The notes below the pieces were generated by a model. The model did no database searches and was not told where the DNA came from. It worked only from the letters and a program-made list of their open reading frames with translations. From Priestia koreensis (lineage in GTDB: Bacteria; Bacillota; Bacilli; Bacillales; Bacillaceae_H), in contig NZ_LILC01000011.1 in NCBI RefSeq assembly GCF_001274935.1, positions 186,705 through 250,704 on the forward strand: DNA of 64,000 nucleotides, given 5' to 3'. The first letter of the stretch is position 1; each line of letters opens with the position of its first letter. Positions 1 through 8,495 of the stretch are shown in pieces. Made by a program: the position numbers and the translations under genes.

Positions 1-1
1 A

Positions 2-67
2 AAAATTTTGAGACGTTCGTTAGTCGATGAAGAACGACAAAAGCAGCAAGAGAGAAAAATTAACTAA
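2..67 (+). CDS. lcfA: Long-chain acyl-CoA synthetase LcfA, C-terminal end (partial)
   Basis: Only the last 21 codons lie in the window. They read KILRRSLVDEERQ and onward to a TAA at 65-67. The motif GKILRR near the C terminus is typical of AMP-forming acyl-CoA synthetases, where the lysine takes part in adenylate formation. In B. subtilis lcfA sits directly before fadR, fadB, etfB and etfA, the same order as here. LcfA activates free fatty acids to acyl-CoA for beta-oxidation. The assignment rests on this short tail plus synteny. Confidence 0.72.
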   Translation, partial: KILRRSLVDEERQKQQERKIN

Positions 68-113
68 CGGTTTCAATGCTAGCTCTTTTTTGTCAAAGTA
101 TGCGTTTTATATG

Positions 114-142
114 TTGACAGAAAAGGCTTTATTCTTTATTAT
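114..142 (+). promoter_or_regulatory. Sigma-A-type promoter of fadR operon
   Basis: TTGACA at 114-119 and TATTAT at 137-142 are separated by 17 bases. The predicted start near 149 falls at the edge of the FadR operator. This would transcribe fadR, fadB, etfB and etfA separately from lcfA. Confidence 0.75.
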
Positions 143-149
143 GAAAATA

Positions 150-167
150 TGAATGAATGATCATTCA
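150..167 (+). promoter_or_regulatory. FadR operator
   Basis: TGAATGAATGATCATTCA matches the B. subtilis FadR consensus TGAATGAMTANTCATTCA at 17 of 18 positions. It lies just after the -10 box, so bound FadR would block initiation. Long-chain acyl-CoA relieves FadR binding in B. subtilis. Confidence 0.85.
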
Positions 168-187
168 TATTTGAAGGAGAGTTTGCA

Positions 188-775
188 TTGAAAAGAAATA
201 AACCGAAGTTTAAGCAAATTATTGATGCAGCTGTAATCATCATTGCAGAGAACGGCTATCATAATGCGCAGGTTTCCAAGATTGCGAAGCAAGCGGGGGT
301 CGCAGACGGAACCATTTATCTTTATTTTAAGAACAAGGAAGATATTCTGATCTCATTATTTCAAGAAAAAATGGGACAGTTTATTGAAAAGATTGAGGAA
401 GACATCACAGAAAAGGAAAAAGCTGTAGACAAGTTATATATGGTGATTGAAAAGCATTTTAAGCTATTATCAGATGATCACCACTTAGCAGCTGTCACTC
501 AGTTAGAGCTTCGTCAATCTAATAAAGAACTACGCTTAAAAATTAATGATGTGTTAAAAGGTTATTTAAGAGTTCTTGATTCAATCTTAGAGACAGGCAT
601 TGCTGGCGGAGAGTTTCGAGATAATTTTGATCGTCGCCTAGCGAGACAAATGATCTTCGGCACGATCGACGAAACTGTCACCACATGGGTCATGAATGAG
701 CACAAGTATGATCTAATGGCGCTAGTGCCAGGGGTACACGATTTATTAATTAAAGGCTTCGGCGTTTCATCATAG
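188..775 (+). CDS. fadR: Fatty acid metabolism regulator FadR (TetR family)
   Basis: 195-residue TetR-family repressor. The N-terminal helix-turn-helix is at about residues 25-47 (VSKIAKQAGVADGTIYLYF), followed by an all-helical ligand domain. In Bacillus, FadR (YsiA) represses beta-oxidation genes and is released by long-chain acyl-CoA. The start is TTG at 188, behind GAAGGAGA. The operator at 150-167 implies autoregulation, and a second FadR-like box lies before the thioesterase gene at 11.87 kb. The next gene, fadB, follows after about 40 bases in the same orientation. Confidence 0.93.
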   Translation: MKRNKPKFKQIIDAAVIIIAENGYHNAQVSKIAKQAGVADGTIYLYFKNKEDILISLFQEKMGQFIEKIEEDITEKEKAVDKLYMVIEKHFKLLSDDHHLAAVTQLELRQSNKELRLKINDVLKGYLRVLDSILETGIAGGEFRDNFDRRLARQMIFGTIDETVTTWVMNEHKYDLMALVPGVHDLLIKGFGVSS

Positions 776-814
776 ACGCCGTGCCTTACAATAGCAAGAA
801 AAGAGGTGCATAAA

Positions 815-1588
815 GTGGAATTTTTAAAGGTAGCTACAAATGATTTTGTCAAAGTCATTACGATTAATCATCAGCCTGCTAATGCTTTGTCACAAGCAGT
901 TTTGAAAGAGCTTTCATCCGTGCTTCGTGAGGCGGAAAACGATTCTAATACACGAGTTGTTCTCCTACACGGAGAAGGAAGATTTTTCTGTGCTGGTGCA
1001 GATATTAAAGAATTTACTACGCTTGAAAGCGCAGATGATTATGCACAGTTAGCGAAATTTGGCCAAGAATTAATGGAGTACATTGAAACGTATCCGAAAC
1101 CTGTTATAGCAGCTATTCATGGTGCTGCTCTTGGTGGAGGATTGGAACTTGCAATGAGTTGTCACATTCGCCTTGTAAGTGAAAAGGCGAAGCTCGGTTT
1201 GCCAGAGTTACAGCTAGGAATTATTCCTGGATTCGCGGGTACACAGCGTCTACCTCGATACGTTGGCACAGGGAGAGCAGCACAAATGATGCTGACAAGT
1301 GAGCCAATTTCAGGGGTAGAGGCTGCACAGCTTGGACTTGCGAATTACGCATATCCAGACGAATCTTTAATGGACGAAGCTACAAAATTGGCTGCGAAAA
1401 TAGCGCTGAAAAGTCCAATCTCTGTGAAATATGCGCTACAATTGCTTCAACATAGCAAACCAGCTTCTTATTACGAAGGGGTAGAAAAAGAAGCGGAGCT
1501 ATTTGGACAGGTGTTTGGATCACAAGATGCAAAAGAAGGTATTGCTGCGTTCGTTGAAAAACGAGCACCGAAGTTTACAGGGGAATAA
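815..1588 (+). CDS. fadB: Enoyl-CoA hydratase FadB
   Basis: Crotonase-fold protein of about 257 residues that hydrates trans-2-enoyl-CoA in beta-oxidation. Visible signatures are CAGADIKEF, which helps form the oxyanion hole, and AAIHGAALGGGLELAMSCHIR with the LGLPELQLGIIPGFAGTQRL segment carrying the catalytic glutamates. I prefer GTG at 815 because AGAGGTG at 802-808 is well spaced from it. A GTG at 806 is in frame but overlaps that ribosome site. It sits in the fadR-fadB-etfBA operon, so it is probably FadR-controlled. Confidence 0.92.
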   Translation: MEFLKVATNDFVKVITINHQPANALSQAVLKELSSVLREAENDSNTRVVLLHGEGRFFCAGADIKEFTTLESADDYAQLAKFGQELMEYIETYPKPVIAAIHGAALGGGLELAMSCHIRLVSEKAKLGLPELQLGIIPGFAGTQRLPRYVGTGRAAQMMLTSEPISGVEAAQLGLANYAYPDESLMDEATKLAAKIALKSPISVKYALQLLQHSKPASYYEGVEKEAELFGQVFGSQDAKEGIAAFVEKRAPKFTGE

Positions 1589-1631
1589 CCAGCATTTTTG
1601 ATGGGTGATATTTAATAACGGAGGGGTATAC

Positions 1632-2405
1632 ATGAATATTTTCGTATTATTAAAAAGAACATTTGATACAGAAGAAAAAATTGCGTTAAGCAACGGAAGA
1701 ATTGCTGAAGACGGTGCTGAATTTATCATCAATCCATACGATGAGTATGCAATTGAAGAGGCAATTCAAGTCCGCGATGCTGAAGGTGGAGAAATTACGG
1801 TTGTAACAGTCGGCGGCGAAGAGTCTGAAAAAGAACTTCGCACAGCGCTTGCAATGGGCTGTGACAAAGCCGTTTTGATCAACACTGAGGATGATCTTGA
1901 AGATGGAGATCAATTCACTTCCGCTAAAATTATCGCAGAATTTTTAAAAGACAAAAATCTAGACCTAATCTTAACAGGGAATGTAGCGATCGACGGAGGA
2001 TCAGGCCAAGTAGGTCCACGCGTTGCTGAGCTGTTAGAAATTCCTTATGTAACAACAATCACAGGTCTTGAAATTAACGGCAAAGATGTAAAGGTTGTAC
2101 GTGACGTTGAAGGTGATTCTGAGACAATCGAAACAACGCTACCTCTTTTAATTACAGCACAACAAGGGTTAAACGAGCCGCGCTACCCATCTTTACCGGG
2201 AATTATGAAGGCGAAGAAAAAGCCTCTTGAAGAGCTAGAGCTTGATGATCTTGATTTAGAAGAAGATGACGTAGAAGCAAAAACAAAGACGCTTGAAATC
2301 TTTTTACCAGCTAAAAAAGAAGCAGGAAAAGTTTTATCAGGAGATCTAGGGGATCAAGTAAAAGAGTTAGTGAACTTACTGCATACAGAAGCAAAAGTGA
2401 TTTAA
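1632..2405 (+). CDS. etfB: Electron transfer flavoprotein, beta subunit
   Basis: 257-residue EtfB. It has the adenine-nucleotide alpha-hydrolase-like fold and the typical DGDQFTSAKI and LILTGNVAIDGGSGQVGPRVAELL segments. With EtfA it forms a soluble FAD/AMP heterodimer that takes electrons from acyl-CoA dehydrogenases. The ATG at 1632 is chosen because GGAGGGG at 1620-1626 precedes it; an upstream in-frame ATG at 1605 lacks a ribosome site. It is followed by etfA after 39 bases, and the pair shares the fad operon. Confidence 0.95.
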   Translation: MNIFVLLKRTFDTEEKIALSNGRIAEDGAEFIINPYDEYAIEEAIQVRDAEGGEITVVTVGGEESEKELRTALAMGCDKAVLINTEDDLEDGDQFTSAKIIAEFLKDKNLDLILTGNVAIDGGSGQVGPRVAELLEIPYVTTITGLEINGKDVKVVRDVEGDSETIETTLPLLITAQQGLNEPRYPSLPGIMKAKKKPLEELELDDLDLEEDDVEAKTKTLEIFLPAKKEAGKVLSGDLGDQVKELVNLLHTEAKVI

Positions 2406-2444
2406 TCAGTCTTACTTAATACGCTAAACACGGGGGTATGAAAA

Positions 2445-3422
2445 ATGGCAAGAAAAGTATTAGTACTAGGGGAAGTTCGTGATGGAGCATTACGTAACGT
2501 ATCATTTGAAGCGATTGCAGCTGGTAAAACAGTAGCAGAAGGCGGAGAAGTTGTAGCGGTATTAGCAGGAGAAGCTGTTCAAAGCTTTGGGCAAGAGCTT
2601 ATTCACTACGGTGCAGATCGTGTCGTAACGGTAGAAGATGCAAAATTAGCAGCTTACACACCAGATGGTTATTCACAGGCGCTATTAGCAGTTATTGAGC
2701 AAGAAAAACCAGAAGGAATTGTATTTGGTCATACGGCGCTTGGAAAAGACCTATCACCAAAATTAGCGGCGCGCTTAGGCAGTGGGTTAATTTCAGATGC
2801 AACTTCTCTTGAAGAAGCAGGCGGAAACTTAGTTTTCACTCGCCCAATCTATTCTGGTAAAGCGTTTGAAAAGAAAATCGTAACAGACGGCGTCATCTTT
2901 GCTACGATTCGTCCAAATAACATTGCACCACTTGCAAAAGACGAGTCTCGCTCAGGTGATGTAACAAGCGTGAGCGTCGAAATTAAAGATCTTCGTACGA
3001 TCGTCAAAGACGTTGTTCGCAAAGCTACACAAGGCGTTGACTTATCAGAAGCAAAAGTCATTATTGCCGGTGGACGTGGAGTGAAGAGTGAAGATGGCTT
3101 TAAGCCTCTACAAGAACTAGCAGACGTACTTGGTGGTGCGGTTGGAGCATCACGTGGTGCATGTGACGCAGACTACTGTGACTACTCACTACAAATTGGG
3201 CAAACAGGAAAAGTGGTAACACCAGACCTTTACATCGCTTGCGGTATTTCAGGAGCTATTCAGCATTTAGCTGGTATGTCCAACTCAAAAGTAATCGTTG
3301 CAATCAACAAAGACCCAGAAGCAAACATCTTTAAAGTAGCTGACTATGGGATCGTTGGAGATCTATTCGAAGTCATTCCAATGCTAACAGAAGAATTTAA
3401 AAAATTGAACGTTCATTCTTGA
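2445..3422 (+). CDS. etfA: Electron transfer flavoprotein, alpha subunit
   Basis: 325-residue EtfA. The C-terminal FAD-binding domain is clear: VIIAGGRGVKS, VGASRGACDADYC, then IACGISGAIQHLAGM and VAINKDPEANIFKVADYGIVGD. It is the partner of EtfB and passes electrons from fatty acyl-CoA dehydrogenation toward the quinone pool. ATG at 2445 follows a CGGGGGT ribosome site. A strong hairpin at 3432-3464 ends the fadR-fadB-etfB-etfA unit before trxA. Confidence 0.96.
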   Translation: MARKVLVLGEVRDGALRNVSFEAIAAGKTVAEGGEVVAVLAGEAVQSFGQELIHYGADRVVTVEDAKLAAYTPDGYSQALLAVIEQEKPEGIVFGHTALGKDLSPKLAARLGSGLISDATSLEEAGGNLVFTRPIYSGKAFEKKIVTDGVIFATIRPNNIAPLAKDESRSGDVTSVSVEIKDLRTIVKDVVRKATQGVDLSEAKVIIAGGRGVKSEDGFKPLQELADVLGGAVGASRGACDADYCDYSLQIGQTGKVVTPDLYIACGISGAIQHLAGMSNSKVIVAINKDPEANIFKVADYGIVGDLFEVIPMLTEEFKKLNVHS

Positions 3423-3431
3423 TTTATATGG

Positions 3432-3464
3432 AAAAGCGGGCAGGTAACATTTGCCCGCTTTTCT
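3432..3464 (+). terminator. Terminator after etfA
   Basis: Perfect stem AAAAGCGGGCA / TGCCCGCTTTT around a 9-base loop, closing the fad-etf operon. Confidence 0.85.
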
Positions 3465-3583
3465 GCATAAAATAAGCGTTCTCAGCACACATTACAAGCG
3501 AATCAAATAAATAGCATTACCTATAGCAAGATGCTATACTGTGAATATAATTTGATAAATGACTGTTTATAGGAGGAATTCAT

Positions 3584-3898
3584 ATGGCAATTGTACACGC
3601 AACTGACCAAACTTTTAATACAGAAACTGAAAACGGCTTAGTACTAGTAGACTTCTGGGCACCATGGTGCGGACCTTGTAAAATGATCGCTCCAGTTCTT
3701 GAAGAAATCGACGGAGAAATGAGCGACAAAGTAAAAATCGCGAAAATCGACGTAGACGAAAACCAAGAAACTGCAAGCAAATTCGGCGTAATGAGCATCC
3801 CAACTTTACTTCTTTTCAAAGATGGAGAAGTAGTAGACAAAGTAGTTGGTTTCCAACCAAAAGAAGCGCTTGTAGAAGTTATTTCTAAACACGTTTAA
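3584..3898 (+). CDS. trxA: Thioredoxin TrxA
   Basis: 104-residue thioredoxin with the active site WCGPCK (cysteines about 29 and 32) and the cis-proline motif SIPTLLLF near residue 75. It reduces cytosolic protein disulfides using thioredoxin reductase and NADPH. AGGAGG at 3571-3576 precedes ATG 3584. It is a single-gene unit flanked by terminators. A -10-like TATACT at 3535-3540 is present upstream, but I could not assign a convincing -35 element. Confidence 0.97.
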   Translation: MAIVHATDQTFNTETENGLVLVDFWAPWCGPCKMIAPVLEEIDGEMSDKVKIAKIDVDENQETASKFGVMSIPTLLLFKDGEVVDKVVGFQPKEALVEVISKHV

Positions 3899-3910
3899 TA
3901 AGCAAATGTC

Positions 3911-3943
3911 AAAAGACATTCTCTTAGGAGGATGTCTTTTTTT
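3911..3943 (+). terminator. Terminator after trxA
   Basis: Stem AAAAGACAT / ATGTCTTTT followed by a T run, 13 bases after the trxA stop. Confidence 0.85.
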
Positions 3944-4075
3944 GTGTGCAACAAAACAAGCGGAATGTTCATTTTTTACGCGTAGTTATGCTATGATGAA
4001 AGTCTATAGAACATATATACGGTTTTGTTAAAAACATTCATTATAGTTCATGATATTCAGAGAGAGGTGATGGAA

Positions 4076-5848
4076 ATGTCGAATCAGCTGAAGGAGAAGT
4101 TAGCCATTTTACCTGATCAGCCGGGCTGCTATTTGATGAAAGACCGAAATGGAACGATCATTTATGTGGGCAAGGCGAAGGTGTTGAAAAATCGAGTTCG
4201 CTCTTACTTTATCGGGTCGCATGATGGAAAAACCCAGCGTCTCGTAAGTGAAATTGTTGATTTTGAATATATCGTTACCTCTTCCGATCTCGAAGCGCTC
4301 ATTTTGGAAATGAATTTAATTAAAAAGCATGATCCGAAATACAACGTGCGTCTAAAAGATGATAAGGGATATCCATTTATTAAAATCACAAACGAGCGCC
4401 ATCCTCGCTTATTTATTACGCGGAAGGTAAAAAAAGATAAAGCCAAGTACTTTGGTCCCTATCCAAATGCCCAAGCGGCAAATGAAACAAAGAAATTATT
4501 AGATCGCATTTTTCCACTTCGTAAATGTTCGACGATGCCGGATCGTGTGTGTCTGTATTATCATATTGGTCAATGTTTAGGACCTTGTCAGTTTGAGGTA
4601 ACAGCGGGACAAAACAAGCAAATGATCGATGACATTGCCCGCTTCTTAAATGGTGGTCATCAAACGGTAAAAGAAGAGCTGACGGAAAAAATGCTCAAAG
4701 CATCCGAAGAGCTAGATTTCGAACGTGCGAAAGAGTATCGAGATCAAATTGCACATATTGAGGCAACCATTGAAAAACAGAAAGTAACGTTTAATGATTT
4801 TGTTGATCGTGATGTATTTGGCTATTCCTATGATAAAGGGTGGATGTGTGTCCAGGTGTTTTTTGTTAGACAAGGGAAGTTGATCGAACGAGAGGTTTCC
4901 ATGTTTCCTTTTTATAATGAACCAGAAGAGGACTTTTTGACATTCATTGGCCAATTTTATGAACAACCAAATCACTTTAAGCCTAAAGAAGTGTATGTTC
5001 CGAACCAGATAGATGCGGAGCTTGTTCATCGTTTGTTAGAGGTGGAGGTAGATCAGCCACAAAAAGGGAAGAAAAAGCAATTAGTCGATCTAGCATGTAA
5101 AAATGCGAAGATTGCGCTTACTGAGAAATTCTTTTTGATTGAACGAGATGAAGAGCGTACGGTTAAGGCGGTCGATCGATTAGGTGAGAAACTAAATATT
5201 GCAGCACCATACCGAATTGAAGCCTTCGATAATTCAAATATTCAAGGAACAGATCCGGTCTCAGCAATGATCGTGTTTGTGGATGGAAAGCCAGAAAAGA
5301 AGGAATACAGAAAGTACAAAATTAAAACGGTGGAAGGTCCCGATGATTATGGCTCAATGAGAGAGGTCGCGAGAAGGCGCTACTCTAGAGTACTAAGAGA
5401 AGGGCTACCTTTGCCTGATTTAATTATTGTTGATGGAGGGAAAGGACAGCTCGCAGTTGTTCAAGATGTGTTAGAAAATGAGCTAGGTTTATCTATTCCT
5501 ACGGCGGGTCTCGTAAAAGATGATAAGCACAGAACCGCTAACTTAATTATCGGAGATCCCGTTGAGATGATTGCTTTAGAAAGGAATAGTCAAGAGTTTT
5601 ACCTACTTCAACGTATTCAAGATGAAGTTCATCGATTTGCGATTACGTTTCACCGACAAGTTCGCTCCAAAAGCTCCTTTCAGTCTATTTTGGATGACAT
5701 TCCTGGTGTTGGAGAGAAACGAAAAAAAGCCTTATTAAAGCATTTTGGTTCAGTAAAAAAAATGAAAGAAGCGACTATAGAAGAGCTTCAAGAAGCACAG
5801 CTTCCACGAAATGTGGCCGAGCTTCTTTTTGAAAAATTAAAAGATTAA
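4076..5848 (+). CDS. uvrC: Excinuclease ABC subunit C (UvrC)
   Basis: 590-residue UvrC, which makes both incisions in nucleotide excision repair. The N-terminal GIY-YIG nuclease is visible ([20 protein letters not shown], residues about 17-36), then a UVR domain ([13 protein letters not shown]) that contacts UvrB, an RNase H-like C-terminal nuclease ([24 protein letters not shown]) and a tandem HhH ([18 protein letters not shown]). ATG 4076 has AGAGAGG about seven bases upstream. An in-frame ATG at 4070 is too close to that site, and a TTG-type extension upstream lacks one. Confidence 0.96.
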   Translation: MSNQLKEKLAILPDQPGCYLMKDRNGTIIYVGKAKVLKNRVRSYFIGSHDGKTQRLVSEIVDFEYIVTSSDLEALILEMNLIKKHDPKYNVRLKDDKGYPFIKITNERHPRLFITRKVKKDKAKYFGPYPNAQAANETKKLLDRIFPLRKCSTMPDRVCLYYHIGQCLGPCQFEVTAGQNKQMIDDIARFLNGGHQTVKEELTEKMLKASEELDFERAKEYRDQIAHIEATIEKQKVTFNDFVDRDVFGYSYDKGWMCVQVFFVRQGKLIEREVSMFPFYNEPEEDFLTFIGQFYEQPNHFKPKEVYVPNQIDAELVHRLLEVEVDQPQKGKKKQLVDLACKNAKIALTEKFFLIERDEERTVKAVDRLGEKLNIAAPYRIEAFDNSNIQGTDPVSAMIVFVDGKPEKKEYRKYKIKTVEGPDDYGSMREVARRRYSRVLREGLPLPDLIIVDGGKGQLAVVQDVLENELGLSIPTAGLVKDDKHRTANLIIGDPVEMIALERNSQEFYLLQRIQDEVHRFAITFHRQVRSKSSFQSILDDIPGVGEKRKKALLKHFGSVKKMKEATIEELQEAQLPRNVAELLFEKLKD

Positions 5849-5914
5849 TCTTGCAAGTTTTTCATTTTTCTGTTAGCCTTATAACTAATTTCATACAACA
5901 CTTCAATCCGTTGA

Positions 5915-6170
5915 AGTGATGATAGAGGTGCGGATTTTATCAGTAGGTCACTAGAGGAGTATGAGCTCCGAGGAAGGTGATTGAAAGGAAAGGCCGCCGA
6001 AGTGAAAAGGAACTCATATCAATTTTCGCTGGTTTTGCGTTGAATAAACGTAGGACTGTCAAGATTCTTAGCAGTCTTGGAGAGCTATCTCACGCAAGCG
6101 AGCATATATGACGAATGTTTACTATATGATGCACAGCAAGCAATGAGAGATAGTCTCATTGCTTTTTTTG
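5915..6170 (+). promoter_or_regulatory. Lysine riboswitch (L-box) controlling lysC
   Basis: Hallmark blocks of the L-box are present in order: GATAGAGGTGCG (5921-5932), AAGGCCGCCGAAG (about 5991), GCTGGTTTTGCGTTGAATAAACG, GGACTGTCAAGATTC and GAGCTATCTCA (to 6092). An intrinsic terminator follows at 6139-6169 (AGCAATGAGA / TCTCATTGCT plus T run). By family knowledge, lysine binding favours the terminator and lowers lysC expression. The whole arrangement parallels the B. subtilis lysC leader. Confidence 0.95.
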
Positions 6171-6255
6171 TTGTTTTTTAGCTCCAGATACAGCTTTTCT
6201 TCACGCAACTGCTAGGGAATGAAAGAGTAAATCTAGATGAAGAGGATGAAAGAAA

Positions 6256-7488
6256 ATGGCAATTATCGTTCAAAAATTTGGTGGAACATCAGTAGGTTCA
6301 GTCGATCGGATTCAGAATGTTGCAAATCGAGTGACGCAGGAAGTAGAAAACGGAAATCAGGTCGTTGTGGTCGTTTCAGCAATGGGGAAAACCACCGATG
6401 AATTAGTACGTTTAGCGACGGAACTAAACGAAAAGCCTAGCAAACGAGAAATGGATATGTTGCTGACAACGGGGGAGCAAATTACGATTTCCCTGCTTAC
6501 AATGGCTCTGCAGCAAAAAGGGTATGATGCGGTTTCCTATACAGGTTGGCAGGCAGGAATTGAAACAGAAAGCGTGCACGGCAATGCACGAATCACAGAT
6601 ATTAAAACGGCCAATATCCACAGTCAACTTGAAAAAGGAAACATTGTCGTTGTGGCAGGCTTTCAAGGGCTTTCACCGGAAGGAAACATCACGACGCTTG
6701 GGCGTGGAGGATCGGACACAACGGCTGTTGCGCTAGCGGCGGCTTTAGGAGCACAAAAATGCGACATTTACACAGACGTAACGGGCGTATATACAACAGA
6801 CCCTCGTTATGTAAAAGCAGCACGTAAGCTGAAATCTATTTCGTATGATGAAATGCTGGAACTCGCTAATCTTGGAGCTGGGGTTCTTCATCCCCGAGCG
6901 GTAGAATTTGCGAAGAACTATCATTTGCCATTAGAGGTTCGTTCAAGCTTAGAATTAGAAAACGGAACGATTGTTGAGGAGGAAGCATCAATGGAACAAA
7001 ACTTAGTTGTTAGAGGGATTGCATTTGAAGACAATATTTCTCGCATTACGGTAGCGGGAGTTAAAAATAGTTTAACGACACTTTCGACAATTTTTACAAC
7101 ACTTGCAAACTATCACATCAATGTTGATATTATTATTCAAAGCATAACATCTGCTGGGCAAAATGCACTATCATTCTCAGTTAAAACAGAAGACGTGAAA
7201 CAAACGCTAGAGGTATTAGAACGCTATGCCGATCGTATCGGCTATGAGGACGTTGAACATGAAAACGACCTTGCAAAAGTTTCAATCGTTGGTTCTGGAA
7301 TGTTCTCAAACCCTGGAGTTGCAGCAGAGATGTTTGAGGTATTAGCAAACCAGAGCATTGAAGTAAAAATGGTTAGTACATCTGAAATCAAAGTGTCAAC
7401 TGTAGTAGCCTATGGCGACATGATTAAAGCGATCGAAGCACTTCACGAAGCGTTTGAATTATCAGTAGAGGAAACGGTGGAAGTATAA
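6256..7488 (+). CDS. lysC: Aspartokinase II (LysC), alpha subunit
   Basis: 410-residue lysine-sensitive aspartokinase, catalysing ATP-dependent phosphorylation of aspartate, the first step toward lysine, diaminopimelate, threonine and methionine. The kinase domain begins with IVQKFGGTSVG and contains TLGRGGSDTTAVALAAAL. Two ACT domains occupy the C-terminal third. ATG 6256 follows an AGAGGATGA stretch. Expression is controlled by the L-box upstream. As in B. subtilis, an internal start at codon 246 would yield a separate beta subunit from the same frame. Confidence 0.96.
   Translation: MAIIVQKFGGTSVGSVDRIQNVANRVTQEVENGNQVVVVVSAMGKTTDELVRLATELNEKPSKREMDMLLTTGEQITISLLTMALQQKGYDAVSYTGWQAGIETESVHGNARITDIKTANIHSQLEKGNIVVVAGFQGLSPEGNITTLGRGGSDTTAVALAAALGAQKCDIYTDVTGVYTTDPRYVKAARKLKSISYDEMLELANLGAGVLHPRAVEFAKNYHLPLEVRSSLELENGTIVEEEASMEQNLVVRGIAFEDNISRITVAGVKNSLTTLSTIFTTLANYHINVDIIIQSITSAGQNALSFSVKTEDVKQTLEVLERYADRIGYEDVEHENDLAKVSIVGSGMFSNPGVAAEMFEVLANQSIEVKMVSTSEIKVSTVVAYGDMIKAIEALHEAFELSVEETVEV
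6991..7488 (+). CDS. lysC: Aspartokinase II beta subunit (in-frame internal start within lysC)
   Basis: Inside lysC, GAGGAGGA at 6976-6983 is followed seven bases later by ATG 6991, which is codon 246. B. subtilis aspartokinase II is an alpha2-beta2 enzyme whose beta chain is made from exactly such an internal start. The predicted 165-residue product contains only the two ACT regulatory domains. The ribosome site and spacing are seen directly; that the product is made is inferred from the B. subtilis case. Confidence 0.7.
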   Translation: MEQNLVVRGIAFEDNISRITVAGVKNSLTTLSTIFTTLANYHINVDIIIQSITSAGQNALSFSVKTEDVKQTLEVLERYADRIGYEDVEHENDLAKVSIVGSGMFSNPGVAAEMFEVLANQSIEVKMVSTSEIKVSTVVAYGDMIKAIEALHEAFELSVEETVEV

Positions 7489-7494
7489 TAGAAG

Positions 7495-7525
7495 AAAAAA
7501 GGAAGTCATAGCGACTTCCTTTTTT
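7495..7525. terminator. Bidirectional terminator between lysC and yslB
   Basis: GGAAGTC / GACTTCC stem flanked by six A and six T, between convergent genes. It overlaps the yslB stop codon. Confidence 0.85.
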
Positions 7526-8009
7526 ATAACTTATCTTTTTTATCCCATTTTACTGTAATCATTACTTTATGAGCGCGCTCTTTCAATGTCAAATAGGCTT
7601 CTGCCACACATTGATTTTGCTGCTGAATTTGTTGAGCAATGAAGCCTGCTTCTAAATGGAAGGAACAGCCTTTATTTTCTTTTAAGCGTTTTTCGACCAT
7701 TGGTCCTGAAATTTCAAGCTCCATCTCATTTTTATCTTGTTTTAAAAGAGAAAGAGCCCCCCAACCGGTGCGAATAAAAAACATCACGATTTCTTCAGGT
7801 GTTTCTATAGGGTGCTTACGAGCAATATTTTTTCCTGCCCAGTATAAAATTTGCTCCGTATCTTTCCCTAATAGATCAGGTAATAGTACATCGCGGATAA
7901 GCTGATAACCAAAGTATGGCACACTCATACTATCTGAGATGGGTGGTGTGTCGGTGTGCTCTTTTTGTTGAGTAATAGTCTGTTCTTCTTCAGTATGTAC
8001 GTTGCTCAT
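7524..8009 (-). CDS. yslB: YslB family protein (DUF2507)
   Basis: 161-residue protein of unknown function matching the YslB family, which sits between lysC and sdhC in B. subtilis. The conserved core YWAGKNIARKHPIETPEE, then LEAGFIAQQIQ and a C-terminal VMITVKWD strand, are visible. The fold resembles the V4R/heme-NO-binding-like superfamily, but no ligand is known to me. The N-terminal 25 residues are polar and poorly conserved. It is transcribed divergently from sdhC and convergently with lysC. Confidence 0.85.
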   Translation of the reverse strand: MSNVHTEEEQTITQQKEHTDTPPISDSMSVPYFGYQLIRDVLLPDLLGKDTEQILYWAGKNIARKHPIETPEEIVMFFIRTGWGALSLLKQDKNEMELEISGPMVEKRLKENKGCSFHLEAGFIAQQIQQQNQCVAEAYLTLKERAHKVMITVKWDKKDKL

Positions 8010-8318
8010 GTTTTGTCCCTTCTTTCCTAAGCATCATAATCCGTAAACGGTATGCTGTGATAGCGCAAGTTCAATGATTCGTCATTTGACACATTAACGT
8101 TTGGTTTCATTTACAATTGTCTTTCGCCATAGGTTTCTGTAAGTAGTTTTAATACGAGGTTTTTTTTATGTGGTTGGAAAATCTTAAAAAATTTTCGTAA
8201 TTATAGATTAGCACAATTATTCACATATTAGTATTGCTAGAATAATGATTTTGGAAAATGATTTAAATTTTTAGTGTAATAGAATTCATATTTTATATAA
8301 CAATTAACCTTCCAATCC

Positions 8319-8347
8319 TTGACGGTCTTTTTCTATAGGAGTAAAAT
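8319..8347 (+). promoter_or_regulatory. Sigma-A-type promoter of sdhCAB
   Basis: TTGACG at 8319-8324 and TAAAAT at 8342-8347 with a 17-base spacer. The expected start near 8354 gives an mRNA leader of about 140 bases before sdhC. The rest of 8010-8318 shows no gene. Confidence 0.7.
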
Positions 8348-8426
8348 TAATTTGTCAGATTAATTTCAATTTCATAAAAAATGCAAGGGTTTACAAACAC
8401 AGTATTTTACATAAGGAGAAGGAAGG

Positions 8427-8480
8427 ATGGGGAAACGTTTACTTTGCCTTTGTGCCTTTGCAACTATGTCTATTTTCTAA
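8427..8480 (+). CDS. Putative 17-residue leader ORF upstream of sdhC
   Basis: ATG 8427 follows AAGGAG (8413-8418) at an eight-base spacing, and the ORF MGKRLLCLCAFATMSIF ends at TAA 8478-8480, 15 bases before the sdhC start. It lies within the predicted sdh mRNA leader. The ribosome site is better than that of many real genes here. Two closely spaced cysteines stand out. I know no family for it. It may be a regulatory leader peptide or a chance ORF, and translation is not proven. Confidence 0.4.
   Translation: MGKRLLCLCAFATMSIF
8430..8443 (+). promoter_or_regulatory. Candidate cre site (CcpA) in sdh leader
   Basis: GGGAAACGTTTACT matches the cre consensus TGWAARCGYTWNCW at 12 of 14 positions. 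It lies about 75 bases downstream of the predicted start, where CcpA could act as a roadblock. Glucose repression of the TCA cycle by CcpA is known in Bacillus. Confidence 0.45.
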
Positions 8481-8495
8481 AGGGGGCTTGAACTT

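Noticed and set aside
562..858. 98-codon minus-strand ORF over the fadR end
   Set aside because: It lies antisense to fadR and fadB, has no ribosome site and its protein has no recognisable pattern. It is a shadow of the coding frame.
4712..5029. 105-codon minus-strand ORF inside uvrC
   Set aside because: It is antisense to conserved uvrC sequence and lacks expression signals.
5899..5918. CACTTCAA/TTGAAGTG hairpin after uvrC as a terminator
   Set aside because: No T run follows, and it sits at the very start of the lysine riboswitch, where it may be part of the leader fold.
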